Assembly: GCA_045578845.1 (NCBI GenBank)
Contig: JAZNLA010000053.1
Location: 12,786 to 76,785, forward strand
DNA length: 64,000 nucleotides
Direction: 5' to 3'
DNA from: UMGS172 sp045578845
GTDB lineage: Bacteria; Bacillota; Clostridia; Oscillospirales; Acutalibacteraceae
The translations under genes were made by a program, and so were the position numbers. The notes under the pieces were generated by a model. It saw only the letters and a list, made by a program, of their open reading frames with translations. It ran no database searches and was not told the DNA's origin. Shown in pieces: positions 7,351 through 16,046 of the stretch. Position 1 is the first letter of the stretch. The number at the start of each line of letters is the position of its first letter.

Positions 7351-8094
7351 TTAAATTTTTTTGGAATGTCCTTCCTTATAGTCCCCGTAAATTTTAATCA
7401 TTTCGGGTGACAGTTCGCCGTTTGCTTCTACAATAAGCGGCGGTAAAATTTCAAGTCCCGCTTTACCGCCCAATTTACCCTCTACGAGCACAAGCCACGG
7501 CTTTTTGCCCGGCTTTTGCACAACTTCGCGAAAAACTTTAGGCTCAATACCTGCCGCCCGCATTTCGCACATGACATCGGCAAGGCGTTCGGGTCTGTGA
7601 CACACACAAAGTCTGCCGCCGAATTTTAAGAGTTTTTTGGCTGCCAAAACAACATCGGCAAAAACACATTTTACCTCATGGCGAGCGATAGCCGAAGCCT
7701 CTATAACATTTTTACTGCCCGTTCCTGCCGCCTTATAGGGCGGATTGCAGGTGACAAGGTCAAATTCACCTTTGGGAAGTTGACTGTCTACTTCTTTTAA
7801 ATCAATATTTAAAACTTGAAATTTATCTTCTAAACCGTTAAGTTCAATATTCGACCTTGCAACCAAGGCTGCGGGGGTTTGAATTTCAACACCCCAGACC
7901 GATTTTACGGCACAGTTTTTTAAGAGTAAAAGTGGTATGATTCCGCAACCCGTTCCAAGGTCAACCGCCTTTAAAACTGGTACTTTTTTAGCGGCAAAAT
8001 CGCTTAAAAGTACCGCATCGGTGCCGAAAGTATGGTCTTTGCTTATGTTTATGGAAAACTTGCCCAACGGCTCACACTTATAGGCGTCACCCAT
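7351..8094 (-). CDS. tRNA1(Val) A37 N6-methyltransferase-like (YabB/TrmN6)
   Basis: SAM-dependent methyltransferase of the YabB/YfiC family, about 247 residues. Motif I is DLGTGCGIIPLLL and the catalytic adenine motif is CNPPY. The family N6-methylates adenine, known for tRNA-Val A37 in E. coli. The ATG at 8094 overlaps the cysS stop (TAATG) and has GTGGAG 9 nt upstream; a GTG at 8109 is possible but has no good RBS. It lies between cysS and rsmI. Confidence 0.87.
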   Translation of the reverse strand: MGDAYKCEPLGKFSINISKDHTFGTDAVLLSDFAAKKVPVLKAVDLGTGCGIIPLLLLKNCAVKSVWGVEIQTPAALVARSNIELNGLEDKFQVLNIDLKEVDSQLPKGEFDLVTCNPPYKAAGTGSKNVIEASAIARHEVKCVFADVVLAAKKLLKFGGRLCVCHRPERLADVMCEMRAAGIEPKVFREVVQKPGKKPWLVLVEGKLGGKAGLEILPPLIVEANGELSPEMIKIYGDYKEGHSKKI

Positions 8095-9473
8095 TACTTG
8101 CGGCTCCACTTAACGCCTTGGGCGGTGTCCTCAAGCACAATGCCCATTTCGTTTAATTTGTCGCGAATAGCATCGGCAGTTTTGAAATCTTTTGCCTTTC
8201 TTGCGGCGGTACGTTCGGCAATAAGTGCCTCTATTTCGCTGTCAAGCGACTCGGTGTTTACGTTATAAAGCAAACCTAAAACACCGCAAAGTTCGTCTAA
8301 AGCATTTAAGCAAGCGGTTAAAGTTTCTTTGCCCGCACCGTTTGACACCGCAATATTTATATCTTTTACAAGCATGAATACGGCACCCAAAGCATCGGCT
8401 GTGTTGAGGTCGTCTTCCATAGCGGTGATGAATTCATTTTTATGTTTTTCGATAAATTCGGGCACTTCGCCGCCGTCGGCAGCGTGGGTTAAAGCAAACT
8501 CAATACCCTCGCGACACTTGTAAAGACGGTCGAGCGAATTTTTAGCCTGCTCGATAATTTCAACACTGTAGTTAATGGGACTGCGGTACTGTGACGAAAT
8601 CATAATATAACGTATAGGCTCGTAACCAAACTTTTCGGCAACCTCGCGAACGGTGAAGAAATTGCCGAGTGATTTCGACATCTTGCGGTTGTCAACATTT
8701 ATATAGCCGTTGTGCATCCAATAATGTGAGAAGTCGCAACCGTTGGCACACTCAGACTGTGCAATTTCGTTTTCGTGGTGCGGGAAAATAAGGTCCTGAC
8801 CGCCGCAGTGAATATCAATGGTTTTGCCCAAATATCTGCCCGCCATGGCCGAACATTCGATATGCCACCCCGGTCGGCCGTTACCCCAAGGCGACTCCCA
8901 ATAAGGCTCACCTTCTTTGGCACCTTTCCAAAGGCAGAAATCCATAGGCTCTTCCTTTATTTCAGAAACATCAATACGGGCACCCGCCTCTAAATCCTCA
9001 AGCGGTTGGTGAGAAAGTTTGCCGTAACTTTCAAACTTTTTAGCACGGAAATATACGTCACCGCCCGACGGATAAGCAAAACCTTTTTCGATAAGCGATT
9101 CGATAATACCTATAATTGCATCAATATTTTCGGTGGCTTTCGGATGTACCGTTGCAGGGCGAATGTTAAGGCCTTTGGCATCGGTCCAAAATTCCTCAAT
9201 ATAGCGTTTTGCAACGTCGGCGACGGTAATGCCTTCTTCGTTGGCTTTTTTGATAAGTTTATCGTCAATATCGGTAAAATTCTGAACGAAATTAACCTTC
9301 ATTCCACGCCATTCAAGGTAACGGCGAAGAACATCAAAAACGCAAAGCGGCCTTGCGTTTCCAATGTGGATAAAATTATAAACGGTAGGTCCGCAGGCGT
9401 AAATTTTAACCTCGTCACTGCTTACAGGCACCAAATCCTGCTTGCTTCTTGTTAATGTGTTGTATATTTTCAT
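8094..9473 (-). CDS. cysS: Cysteinyl-tRNA synthetase
   Basis: Class I aminoacyl-tRNA synthetase of 459 residues, the normal bacterial length. It has the HIGH-like motif HIGNARP, the cysteine/histidine zinc site that selects cysteine (including YACGPTVY and GGQDLIFPHHENE) and the KMSKS loop. It lies 12 bp after cysE and shares the Cys T-box upstream, so charged-tRNA supply and cysteine synthesis are controlled together. Confidence 0.97.
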   Translation of the reverse strand: MKIYNTLTRSKQDLVPVSSDEVKIYACGPTVYNFIHIGNARPLCVFDVLRRYLEWRGMKVNFVQNFTDIDDKLIKKANEEGITVADVAKRYIEEFWTDAKGLNIRPATVHPKATENIDAIIGIIESLIEKGFAYPSGGDVYFRAKKFESYGKLSHQPLEDLEAGARIDVSEIKEEPMDFCLWKGAKEGEPYWESPWGNGRPGWHIECSAMAGRYLGKTIDIHCGGQDLIFPHHENEIAQSECANGCDFSHYWMHNGYINVDNRKMSKSLGNFFTVREVAEKFGYEPIRYIMISSQYRSPINYSVEIIEQAKNSLDRLYKCREGIEFALTHAADGGEVPEFIEKHKNEFITAMEDDLNTADALGAVFMLVKDINIAVSNGAGKETLTACLNALDELCGVLGLLYNVNTESLDSEIEALIAERTAARKAKDFKTADAIRDKLNEMGIVLEDTAQGVKWSRK

Positions 9474-9485
9474 AAAGTTTCTCCT

Positions 9486-10118
9486 TTATTTTGCGAGTGT
9501 TTCTATTTTACTTTTAAGGTCTTCTATTTTTTGCGACATTTCGCAGAGTTGCTGTGCCACAGGGTCAGGAATGTTTACTTGGTCCAAAGGGCAAATCTTT
9601 TGGCCGTTTTGTCTTACAACCCTTGCCGGTACACCTACAACAGTACAGTTGGGCGGAACTTCCTCAAGCACAACGGCACCTGCCGCAATGCGGGAATTAT
9701 CGCCGACCTTAAAAGGTCCCAAAACTTTGGCACCGCTCGAAATCATAACATTGTTGCCTATGGTCGGGTGGCGTTTGCCGACATCTTTACCCGTACCGCC
9801 CAAGGTTACGCCTTGGTAGATAAGGCAATCGTCGCCGATTTCGGTCGTTTCGCCTATTACAACGCCGTGACCGTGGTCGATAACCAGTCTTCTGCCTATT
9901 ATAGCACCGGGGTGAATTTCGATACCGGTTTTTTTGGCACATCTTTGAGATATAAGCCTTGCCCAAAATCTCATATTATGGCGGTAAAACCAATTTGCCC
10001 TGCGATACATACGCAGTGCTTTTACACCGGGGTACAAAAACAGTATTTCCAAAGTACTTCTTGCCGCAGGGTCACGCTCTTTTACAGCGGCAATATCCTC
10101 TTTTATTCTGCTAAACAA
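9486..10118 (-). CDS. cysE: Serine O-acetyltransferase
   Basis: CysE acetylates serine for cysteine synthesis. The N-terminal helical part (MFSRIKEDIAAVKERDPAARS) is followed by left-handed beta-helix hexapeptide repeats (IEIHPGAIIG, DHGHGVVIGETTEIG, HPTIGNNV) with the catalytic His-Asp region. The start is the TTG at 10118, since GGGAGG lies 7 nt before it and the resulting N-terminus matches the family. A frame extension to 10133 would begin inside that ribosome binding site. It is the first gene after the Cys T-box. Confidence 0.95.
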   Translation of the reverse strand: MFSRIKEDIAAVKERDPAARSTLEILFLYPGVKALRMYRRANWFYRHNMRFWARLISQRCAKKTGIEIHPGAIIGRRLVIDHGHGVVIGETTEIGDDCLIYQGVTLGGTGKDVGKRHPTIGNNVMISSGAKVLGPFKVGDNSRIAAGAVVLEEVPPNCTVVGVPARVVRQNGQKICPLDQVNIPDPVAQQLCEMSQKIEDLKSKIETLAK

Positions 10119-10154
10119 AATATTTCCTCCCAAGTTAGATATTAGTGATTAGAA

Positions 10155-10382
10155 AAGCCTCCGTCGGCAAATGCCGACGGAGGCGTAAAACGCGGTTCCA
10201 CTCCGAAGTTTAACTCATTTTGGTTTTAACGGTGCCACCGCATAAAGATACTAACGTTCCCCTTATGTGCTCGCGGGTGCATTCGCCGAATGAAAGATTC
10301 AAAACCGTTTCAGTCTTTGCGGTTTTGTCCCTGTTACCTTTTTTGTTCGGTTACTAATCCCGTTCAACGCATTTTCATTTAA
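10155..10382 (-). promoter_or_regulatory. T-box leader, cysteine-specific
   Basis: Leader with the conserved core GGAGTGGAACCGCG (plus strand 10191-10204), a strong terminator stem GCCTCCGTCGGC / GCCGACGGAGGC (10157-10184), and the specifier context GAATGCACC, giving codon TGC at 10279-10281. Cys tRNA is thus the expected sensor, which fits cysE-cysS downstream. Confidence 0.93.
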
Positions 10383-10385
10383 TAT

Positions 10386-10415
10386 ATTATATCACAGATT
10401 TTAAATTTGTCTACA
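10386..10415 (-). promoter_or_regulatory. Promoter of the cysE T-box transcript
   Basis: -10 TATAAT at 10386-10391 on the minus strand with a weaker -35 TAGACA about 16 bp upstream. Confidence 0.65.
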
Positions 10416-10418
10416 CTT

Positions 10419-11024
10419 TTATTTTTTGGGGTCAATAAATTCAAAACTGTCCTTCATATAAATCACACCCGAAATAACCACAAAAACCGTCGAAACCCAA
10501 AGCATTATGCCGAAAGCAATCATAAAAACGGTCATAACCGTATCGGGTACGGCTACTGCTTTTTCGATAATGGGAATTATTGAGTCCTCAAAATACATTA
10601 CCGCAATACCGAATATAACGGCAACCATCTGGGTGACCGTCTTGGTTTTACCCCACATATTTGCGGGAATCACCTTTTTGGTTTCGGACGAAACGACAAC
10701 AAGGCGAAGTGACGCAATCATAAATTCGCGGAAAAGCACTATAAACAGCACCCACGCAATGCCAAAGCCGAAATCTTTTGCCAAGAATGCCAAAAAAGCA
10801 GCGGTGGTTAGCATTTTATCGGCAAGCGGGTCTAAAAACTTACCGAAATTGGTCACAAGACCCCTTGCTCTTGCGATTTTTCCGTCAAGCATATCGGTCA
10901 AAGAGGCAACAACAAACAACACCAACGCCACAATGTAGTGGTGCGGGAAGTTTATTAACATTGCCGCCATGAAAAGCGGAGTCATAATGATACGGGCAAC
11001 GGTTAAGCGGTTGGGTAAATTCAT
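10419..11024 (-). CDS. pgsA: CDP-diacylglycerol-glycerol-3-phosphate 3-phosphatidyltransferase
   Basis: PgsA makes phosphatidylglycerophosphate, the committed step to phosphatidylglycerol, at the cytoplasmic membrane. The CDP-alcohol phosphotransferase signature DMLDGKIARARG...GKFLDPLADK (D-DG-AR-G-D-D pattern) lies in the N-terminal third, and about five hydrophobic segments follow. I placed the start at the ATG at 11024 (MNLPNRLTVARI), with CGAGGT 8 nt upstream and 19 bp after the rimO stop. A longer frame would run into rimO. Confidence 0.95.
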   Translation of the reverse strand: MNLPNRLTVARIIMTPLFMAAMLINFPHHYIVALVLFVVASLTDMLDGKIARARGLVTNFGKFLDPLADKMLTTAAFLAFLAKDFGFGIAWVLFIVLFREFMIASLRLVVVSSETKKVIPANMWGKTKTVTQMVAVIFGIAVMYFEDSIIPIIEKAVAVPDTVMTVFMIAFGIMLWVSTVFVVISGVIYMKDSFEFIDPKK

Positions 11025-11043
11025 ATTTTTATACCTCGTTCTT

Positions 11044-12366
11044 TTATATTTTTTCGCCCAACAGGTCATATTCGAGCGAGTCGTTTATAAGCACATTTAC
11101 AATATCACCCATATGCAACGGCTCTTTAGATGTAAAGAACACCTTGCCGTCAATATCGGGGGCATCGGCATGACTGCGGCCAAAGAAACATTTTATATAA
11201 TCGTCATATCCTTCAACCAACACTTCGACCGTACTTCCGCATTTAAGGGCGTTCTTTTCCAAGGTTACGCCAAGTTGGTCGTTCATAACTATTTCACTGC
11301 GGTCAACACGCAGTTGCATGGGAACTTGGTCTGGGAAAGAGGCGGCAGGGGTATCCTCTTCCTCGGAATAGGCAAAACACCCTACTCGGTCAAATTTTAC
11401 TTCCTTCACAAACTCGCAAAGTTCCGTAAAATCGTCTTCAGTTTCACCGGGGAAACCCGTAATAAAAGTGGTTCTCAGAGTAATATCGGGGATTTTTGCT
11501 CTGATTTTTTCTATCAGTGCCAAAAGCGACTCTTTATCCCCGCTGCGGTTCATTCGGCGTAAAACCTCACCGCTCGCGTGTTGCAACGGTATATCGAGAT
11601 AATTTACGATTTTTTCATTTTGGGCTATTGTGTTAAGCAGTCGGTCGGTGATTAGTTCGGGGTAGGTGTAAAGAATTCTAATCCACTCTATACCCTCTAC
11701 CTTGCAAAGGTCATTTAACAGGTCGGCAAGTTTCGGCTCGCCGTACAAATCGGTGCCGTAGCGGGTAGTATCTTGGGCAACAACGACAAGTTCCTTGACC
11801 CCGCTTTTTGCCAAACTCTCGGCCTCTTTTAAAATATCTTCTTTCTTTCTGCTGCGGTATTTGCCCCTAATACCGGGAATTGCACAGTAGGTGCAACAGT
11901 TGTCACAGCCTTCGGCGATTTTTATGTAGGCGGTATAAAAAGGCGTTGTTAAAATCCTTTCACCGCTAATTTTCAAATCCTCTTTTTTGCCAAAAACACT
12001 GTTGGTTCTGCCATTGACGGCATTTTTTACAATATTTACTATATCGTTATTGCCCGCAAGTCCCACAACAACATCAACCTCGGGCATTTGTTCCTTAATA
12101 TCATCGCGGTAACGCTCGGCAAGACAACCCGTCACTATGAGCGTTTTAAGGTTGCCGTCTTTTTTATAGGCGGAAACCTCTAAAATATTTTCAATCGCCT
12201 CTGCCTTTGCCGACTCGATAAACCCGCAGGTGTTGACAATTATTATCTCTGCCTCGGCTTCGTTCGGGGTGAGTTCAAACCCAGCGTCACTAAGGCTTTT
12301 AAGCATTATTTCGGCATCAATTTGATTTTTCGGGCAACCGAGTGACACCATTCCGATTTTTTGCAT
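11044..12366 (-). CDS. rimO: Ribosomal protein S12 methylthiotransferase
   Basis: RimO adds a methylthio group to an aspartate of S12. The 440-residue radical-SAM enzyme has the three-cysteine N-terminal UPF0004 domain (VSLGCPKN, VNTCGF, VTGCLAERY), the SAM cluster motif CDNCCTYC (CxxxCxxC) and a C-terminal TRAM domain. The opening MVSLGCPKNQIDAE is typical of RimO rather than MiaB; a true miaB lies near 39-40 kb. It starts one base before the recX stop. Confidence 0.95.
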   Translation of the reverse strand: MQKIGMVSLGCPKNQIDAEIMLKSLSDAGFELTPNEAEAEIIIVNTCGFIESAKAEAIENILEVSAYKKDGNLKTLIVTGCLAERYRDDIKEQMPEVDVVVGLAGNNDIVNIVKNAVNGRTNSVFGKKEDLKISGERILTTPFYTAYIKIAEGCDNCCTYCAIPGIRGKYRSRKKEDILKEAESLAKSGVKELVVVAQDTTRYGTDLYGEPKLADLLNDLCKVEGIEWIRILYTYPELITDRLLNTIAQNEKIVNYLDIPLQHASGEVLRRMNRSGDKESLLALIEKIRAKIPDITLRTTFITGFPGETEDDFTELCEFVKEVKFDRVGCFAYSEEEDTPAASFPDQVPMQLRVDRSEIVMNDQLGVTLEKNALKCGSTVEVLVEGYDDYIKCFFGRSHADAPDIDGKVFFTSKEPLHMGDIVNVLINDSLEYDLLGEKI

Positions 12367-13037
12367 TACAATTCCTCATTATATATAATTTCTATTTCCC
12401 GTTCGCGTAAAAAAGACTTTAACTGTGAAAAGGCAAAACCTTTGCGTAAAAAGTAGGCAAACATACGGTCAAAATCTTTTTTAGTGTTGAGTTTACCACT
12501 AAACCGTCGGTCAAAAATGTCGGCTATGGCAGTATCCGTATCATAATTGTCCTCTTGCATTTCCAACACTTGGTCTACCGTTTCGCGGTCTAACCCTTCG
12601 GCTAAAAGCATTTGTTTTGCAAGTTTTAGCGACACCTTTTTTTCGCAAAGCAACCGTTCCAAACGGCGAGAAGCATAGTCTTTATCATTGATAAGACCTA
12701 ATTCTTCCATTCGGTCGGCAGCGGTAAGGCAGGCATATTCGGGAAATGCGGTACCAAGTTTTTTAATCAGTCCCGCTTTGGGTAAACTGCTTCTCGACAA
12801 ATACCACATCGCCCTCGACTTTGCTCTTTTTATGTGCGACTTTGCGATTAAATCGACCAGTTCCTGCTCTGATATTTCGGTGCCGACCGAAATATGTTCG
12901 GTTTCGCAAAGTTCCGAGTCGATTGCAATTAACCCGACGGGGTCTATTTCGGCACCCAACTCTTTAGGGTCCGTTTCTTCATCAAACACTAACGCCGTAA
13001 GCGATTTACGACGGTGTTTAAGTTCTTTTACCTTCAT
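12366..13037 (-). CDS. recX: RecX regulatory protein
   Basis: RecX inhibits or tunes RecA filaments. The 223-residue protein is basic and helical, with the three-helix repeats of RecX (SRAMWYLSRSSLPKAGL, MEELGLINDKDYA, FAYFLRKGFAFSQL). It starts in a TAATG overlap with the end of recA, so it is translationally coupled to its target. Confidence 0.92.
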   Translation of the reverse strand: MKVKELKHRRKSLTALVFDEETDPKELGAEIDPVGLIAIDSELCETEHISVGTEISEQELVDLIAKSHIKRAKSRAMWYLSRSSLPKAGLIKKLGTAFPEYACLTAADRMEELGLINDKDYASRRLERLLCEKKVSLKLAKQMLLAEGLDRETVDQVLEMQEDNYDTDTAIADIFDRRFSGKLNTKKDFDRMFAYFLRKGFAFSQLKSFLREREIEIIYNEEL

Positions 13038-14149
13038 TATTCGACATCAACATCAATATTGATTTTGGCTTTTCTTTTCGGGATTTCTTTTACTTCCTCG
13101 GCGACCGAGGGTGTAACAGCAGGCTCTTCCTCTTTAGCCTTACCTTTCTTTAGTGCCGACGGCATTTCAGCCAATTTGGCACGGATTTTCGCCTCAATCT
13201 CGGCGGCAAGTTCGGGATGTTCGGCGATATAAGCCTTTGCATTATCCCTTCCCTGTGCAATCTTTTCGTCATTATACGAAATCCACGCACCCGAACGCTT
13301 TACAATGTCGTACTTAATACCGAGGTCAATGATTTCGCCCCAACGTGAAATACCCTGACCGTACATAATATCAAACTCAGCCTCTCTAAACGGAGGTGCA
13401 ACCTTATTTTTAACAACCTTTGCCTTGGTTTTACTGCCTACCATTTCGCCTGCAACCTTTATGGTTTCAACGCGGCGAATGTCAAGACGTACCGAGGCAT
13501 AGAAACGCAAGGCTCTGCCGCCTGTAGTGGTTTCACTGCTGCCGTAAACTACGCCGACCTTGTCACGAAGTTGATTGATAAATATTGCGATACAGTTAGA
13601 CTTTGAAATTGCACCCGCAAGTTTACGCAAAGCCTGTGACATAAGTCTTGCGTGAAGTCCCATGTGCGAGTCGCCCATTTCACCTTCAATTTCGGCTCTC
13701 GGCACCAATGCCGCAACCGAGTCAATTACTACAACCTCAATGGCACCTGAACGAACCAATGCCTCGGTAATTTCCAAAGCCTGCTCGCCTGTGTCGGGCT
13801 GAGAAACCAGCATAGAGTCAATATCAACACCCAAACTTGCGGCATAAACGGGGTCAAGTGCGTGTTCAACGTCGATAAACGCAACCTCTCCGCCCATTTT
13901 TTGTGCTTCGGCGATAACGTGAAGTGCAATAGTGGTTTTACCCGAAGACTCAGGTCCGAAAATTTCGACAATTCTGCCTTTAGGCAAACCGCCTATACCG
14001 AGTGCCGCGTCAAGACCTATTGAGCCTGTCGAAATGTGGTCAACACTCATATGGGCGTTTTCGCCGAGTTTCATAATAGTGCCCTTACCGTAACTTTTCT
14101 CAATCTGTTCGAGAGCGGTCGCTAATGCTTTTGCTTTATCATCTGCCAT
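13037..14149 (-). CDS. recA: Recombinase RecA
   Basis: 370-residue RecA for homologous recombination and the SOS response. Walker A is GPESSGKTT, Walker B is VVVIDSVAAL, and the L2 region includes FINQLRDKVGV. The C-terminal tail is acidic and rich in lysine/glutamate, as usual. It lies 44 bp after prmC and is followed by recX. No clear LexA-type (GAAC-N4-GTTC) box was seen directly upstream. Confidence 0.98.
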   Translation of the reverse strand: MADDKAKALATALEQIEKSYGKGTIMKLGENAHMSVDHISTGSIGLDAALGIGGLPKGRIVEIFGPESSGKTTIALHVIAEAQKMGGEVAFIDVEHALDPVYAASLGVDIDSMLVSQPDTGEQALEITEALVRSGAIEVVVIDSVAALVPRAEIEGEMGDSHMGLHARLMSQALRKLAGAISKSNCIAIFINQLRDKVGVVYGSSETTTGGRALRFYASVRLDIRRVETIKVAGEMVGSKTKAKVVKNKVAPPFREAEFDIMYGQGISRWGEIIDLGIKYDIVKRSGAWISYNDEKIAQGRDNAKAYIAEHPELAAEIEAKIRAKLAEMPSALKKGKAKEEEPAVTPSVAEEVKEIPKRKAKINIDVDVE

Positions 14150-14193
14150 TTTAAATTTCTCCGTTTCATAATTTACCCGAATTTCGGGATTGT

Positions 14194-14979
14194 TTATTTT
14201 ACTGCTGTTACTACCCTTGGATTGTTTCCCAGGTCATTAGTAACTTTAATTTCGCTGTAACCGTTTTGTTCCAATATATCTTTCACTTGTAATGACTGGT
14301 CAAAACCGATTTCAAAGGCTAAAATCCCGCCTTTTTTTAACACCGATTTCCATATCTTTGCAATAGTTCGGTAAAATATAAGTCCGTCTTGCCCGCCGTC
14401 TAACGCTGTTTTTGGCTCAAACTGTACTTCCCTTTGAAGTGTCGGCAAAATTTCGGTTTTTATATACGGGGGATTGCTGACTATTATATCGGCGGTTTCT
14501 TTAAAATCTTTCAAATCTGCGGTCAGCACATCGGTTTCAACGATTTTTGCATTTGTGCCGTTTATCTCTATATTTTTTTTAAGATATTCTATCGCCTTTT
14601 TCTCTTTTTCAAAAAAGATGGCATGACCGCCCATTATCGACTGCAAGGCTATACCTATACAACCGCTGCCCGCACAAACATCGAAAATTTCGGGTGCTTC
14701 ATTATCTCTCCACAGTTCTTTGACCACGTCTACGAGCGTTTCGGTGTCGGCTCTTGGGATTAGTACTCCGTCACCAACTAAAATGCGTTTGCCGTAAAAT
14801 TCCCATTCGCCTAAAATGTACTGTAAAGGGTACCCTTTGAGTCGTTTTTCGGCCATTCGCTTTGCTTGGTCGGGAGTTTTTGACGCACCTAAAATCTGCC
14901 TTGCCTCAAACCTTTCCGACTCAATCCCTGCGGATTTTAGTTTCTGCTCAATTGCCTTTTCCAGTATAAAATCGGTCAT
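14194..14979 (-). CDS. prmC: Release factor glutamine methyltransferase
   Basis: PrmC methylates the glutamine of the GGQ motif of release factors RF1/RF2. The 261-residue protein has a helical N-terminal domain, the SAM motif DVCAGSGCIGIAL and the catalytic NPPY in VSNPPYI. The start ATG overlaps the yqhQ stop by four bases (ATGA). The pairing with the DUF1385 gene upstream is common in Clostridia. Confidence 0.94.
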   Translation of the reverse strand: MTDFILEKAIEQKLKSAGIESERFEARQILGASKTPDQAKRMAEKRLKGYPLQYILGEWEFYGKRILVGDGVLIPRADTETLVDVVKELWRDNEAPEIFDVCAGSGCIGIALQSIMGGHAIFFEKEKKAIEYLKKNIEINGTNAKIVETDVLTADLKDFKETADIIVSNPPYIKTEILPTLQREVQFEPKTALDGGQDGLIFYRTIAKIWKSVLKKGGILAFEIGFDQSLQVKDILEQNGYSEIKVTNDLGNNPRVVTAVK

Positions 14980-16046
14980 AATTCGTCAGACCCGTCCGAC
15001 GGTATTACTTCTTGTACCGCGGCAATGGCAATCTCTATCATTTTGCTGTCGGGTTCTTTGGTAGTAAGCCGCTGAATCCAAAGTCCCGGTGCGGCGATTG
15101 TGTGCGTCACAAAATTATCGTACCTTCCGCAAACTTTTATAAGTTCATACCCAAGTCCGCAAATTACGGGCACAAGCAGGATTTTAATAGGTACCCACAG
15201 CATGTTATTGTCGGTTATAAATGTAGGTAAAAAAACCACCAAAACACTGCTTATAAGTATTCCTATGACAAGCATTAAAAACATAAACGAAGTGCCGCAT
15301 CTCGGATGAAAGCGGGATTGCTTTTTGACATTTTCAACAGTTAGTTCCATGCCCTTTTCATAGCAGAAAATTGTTTTATGTTCGGCACCGTGGTACATAA
15401 ACACACGTTTAATGTCCTTCTCAAAGGAAACCGCCGCCAAATAGCCTAAGAATAACAGCATTTTGACAACGCCCTCAATAACGCCTCTGAAATAGGTAAG
15501 ATTATGTCCTGCGAGTGAATTTATACCCTTAAAAATAAGTGCCGGCAGGTACATAAACAGTACCACTGCCAAAACCACGCCAAGCACAGTGCCTATGACC
15601 ATAGCCGAGCCGATTAAAACACTTTCGCCCTTACTTTTTTTGGTATCTTGAGCAAGAGTTAATTCTTGCTCACTATCTTGTTCGGTTAAAATCTCGGTAT
15701 CAGGCTCTTTACCCTGCTTTTTTAAAGCTTTTTCTTTTTTCTTTTGTTCTTTTTTCAGTTTCTTCTGCCGTTCCTCTTCTTCCTCAAGTTCGGTAAATCC
15801 CGAAATGTCGGCTGAAGTCATCATAGCCTCATAACCCGTCACCATGGATTCGATTAAATTTACCATTCCCCTTATAACGGGCAGACCGAAGAAGGAATAT
15901 TTATCCTTTAAATGTTTTTCCTTGACCTCGGAAATATCAATACTTCCGTCCTTTTTTCTTACAGCCATGGCGGTTTTTTGAGGACCTTTCATCATAATGC
16001 CCTCAATGAGTGCCTGACCGCCTATCGACGTTTTTTTAATTGCCAT
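14976..16046 (-). CDS. DUF1385 membrane protein (YqhQ family)
   Basis: Integral membrane protein of 356 residues in the YqhQ/DUF1385 family. It opens with GGQALIEGIMMKGP and carries the metal-like motif YHGAEHKTIFCYE, with about four hydrophobic segments around residues 150-320. A lysine/glutamate-rich insertion (about residues 88-140) is charged and probably disordered. The function is not established. The gene overlaps the histidine kinase upstream by 11 bp and prmC downstream by 4 bp. Confidence 0.88.
   Translation of the reverse strand: MAIKKTSIGGQALIEGIMMKGPQKTAMAVRKKDGSIDISEVKEKHLKDKYSFFGLPVIRGMVNLIESMVTGYEAMMTSADISGFTELEEEEERQKKLKKEQKKKEKALKKQGKEPDTEILTEQDSEQELTLAQDTKKSKGESVLIGSAMVIGTVLGVVLAVVLFMYLPALIFKGINSLAGHNLTYFRGVIEGVVKMLLFLGYLAAVSFEKDIKRVFMYHGAEHKTIFCYEKGMELTVENVKKQSRFHPRCGTSFMFLMLVIGILISSVLVVFLPTFITDNNMLWVPIKILLVPVICGLGYELIKVCGRYDNFVTHTIAAPGLWIQRLTTKEPDSKMIEIAIAAVQEVIPSDGSDEL

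Noticed and set aside
13037..14190. LexA-controlled recA promoter
   Set aside because: No GAAC-N4-GTTC box was seen directly upstream; recA appears to be part of the longer run.
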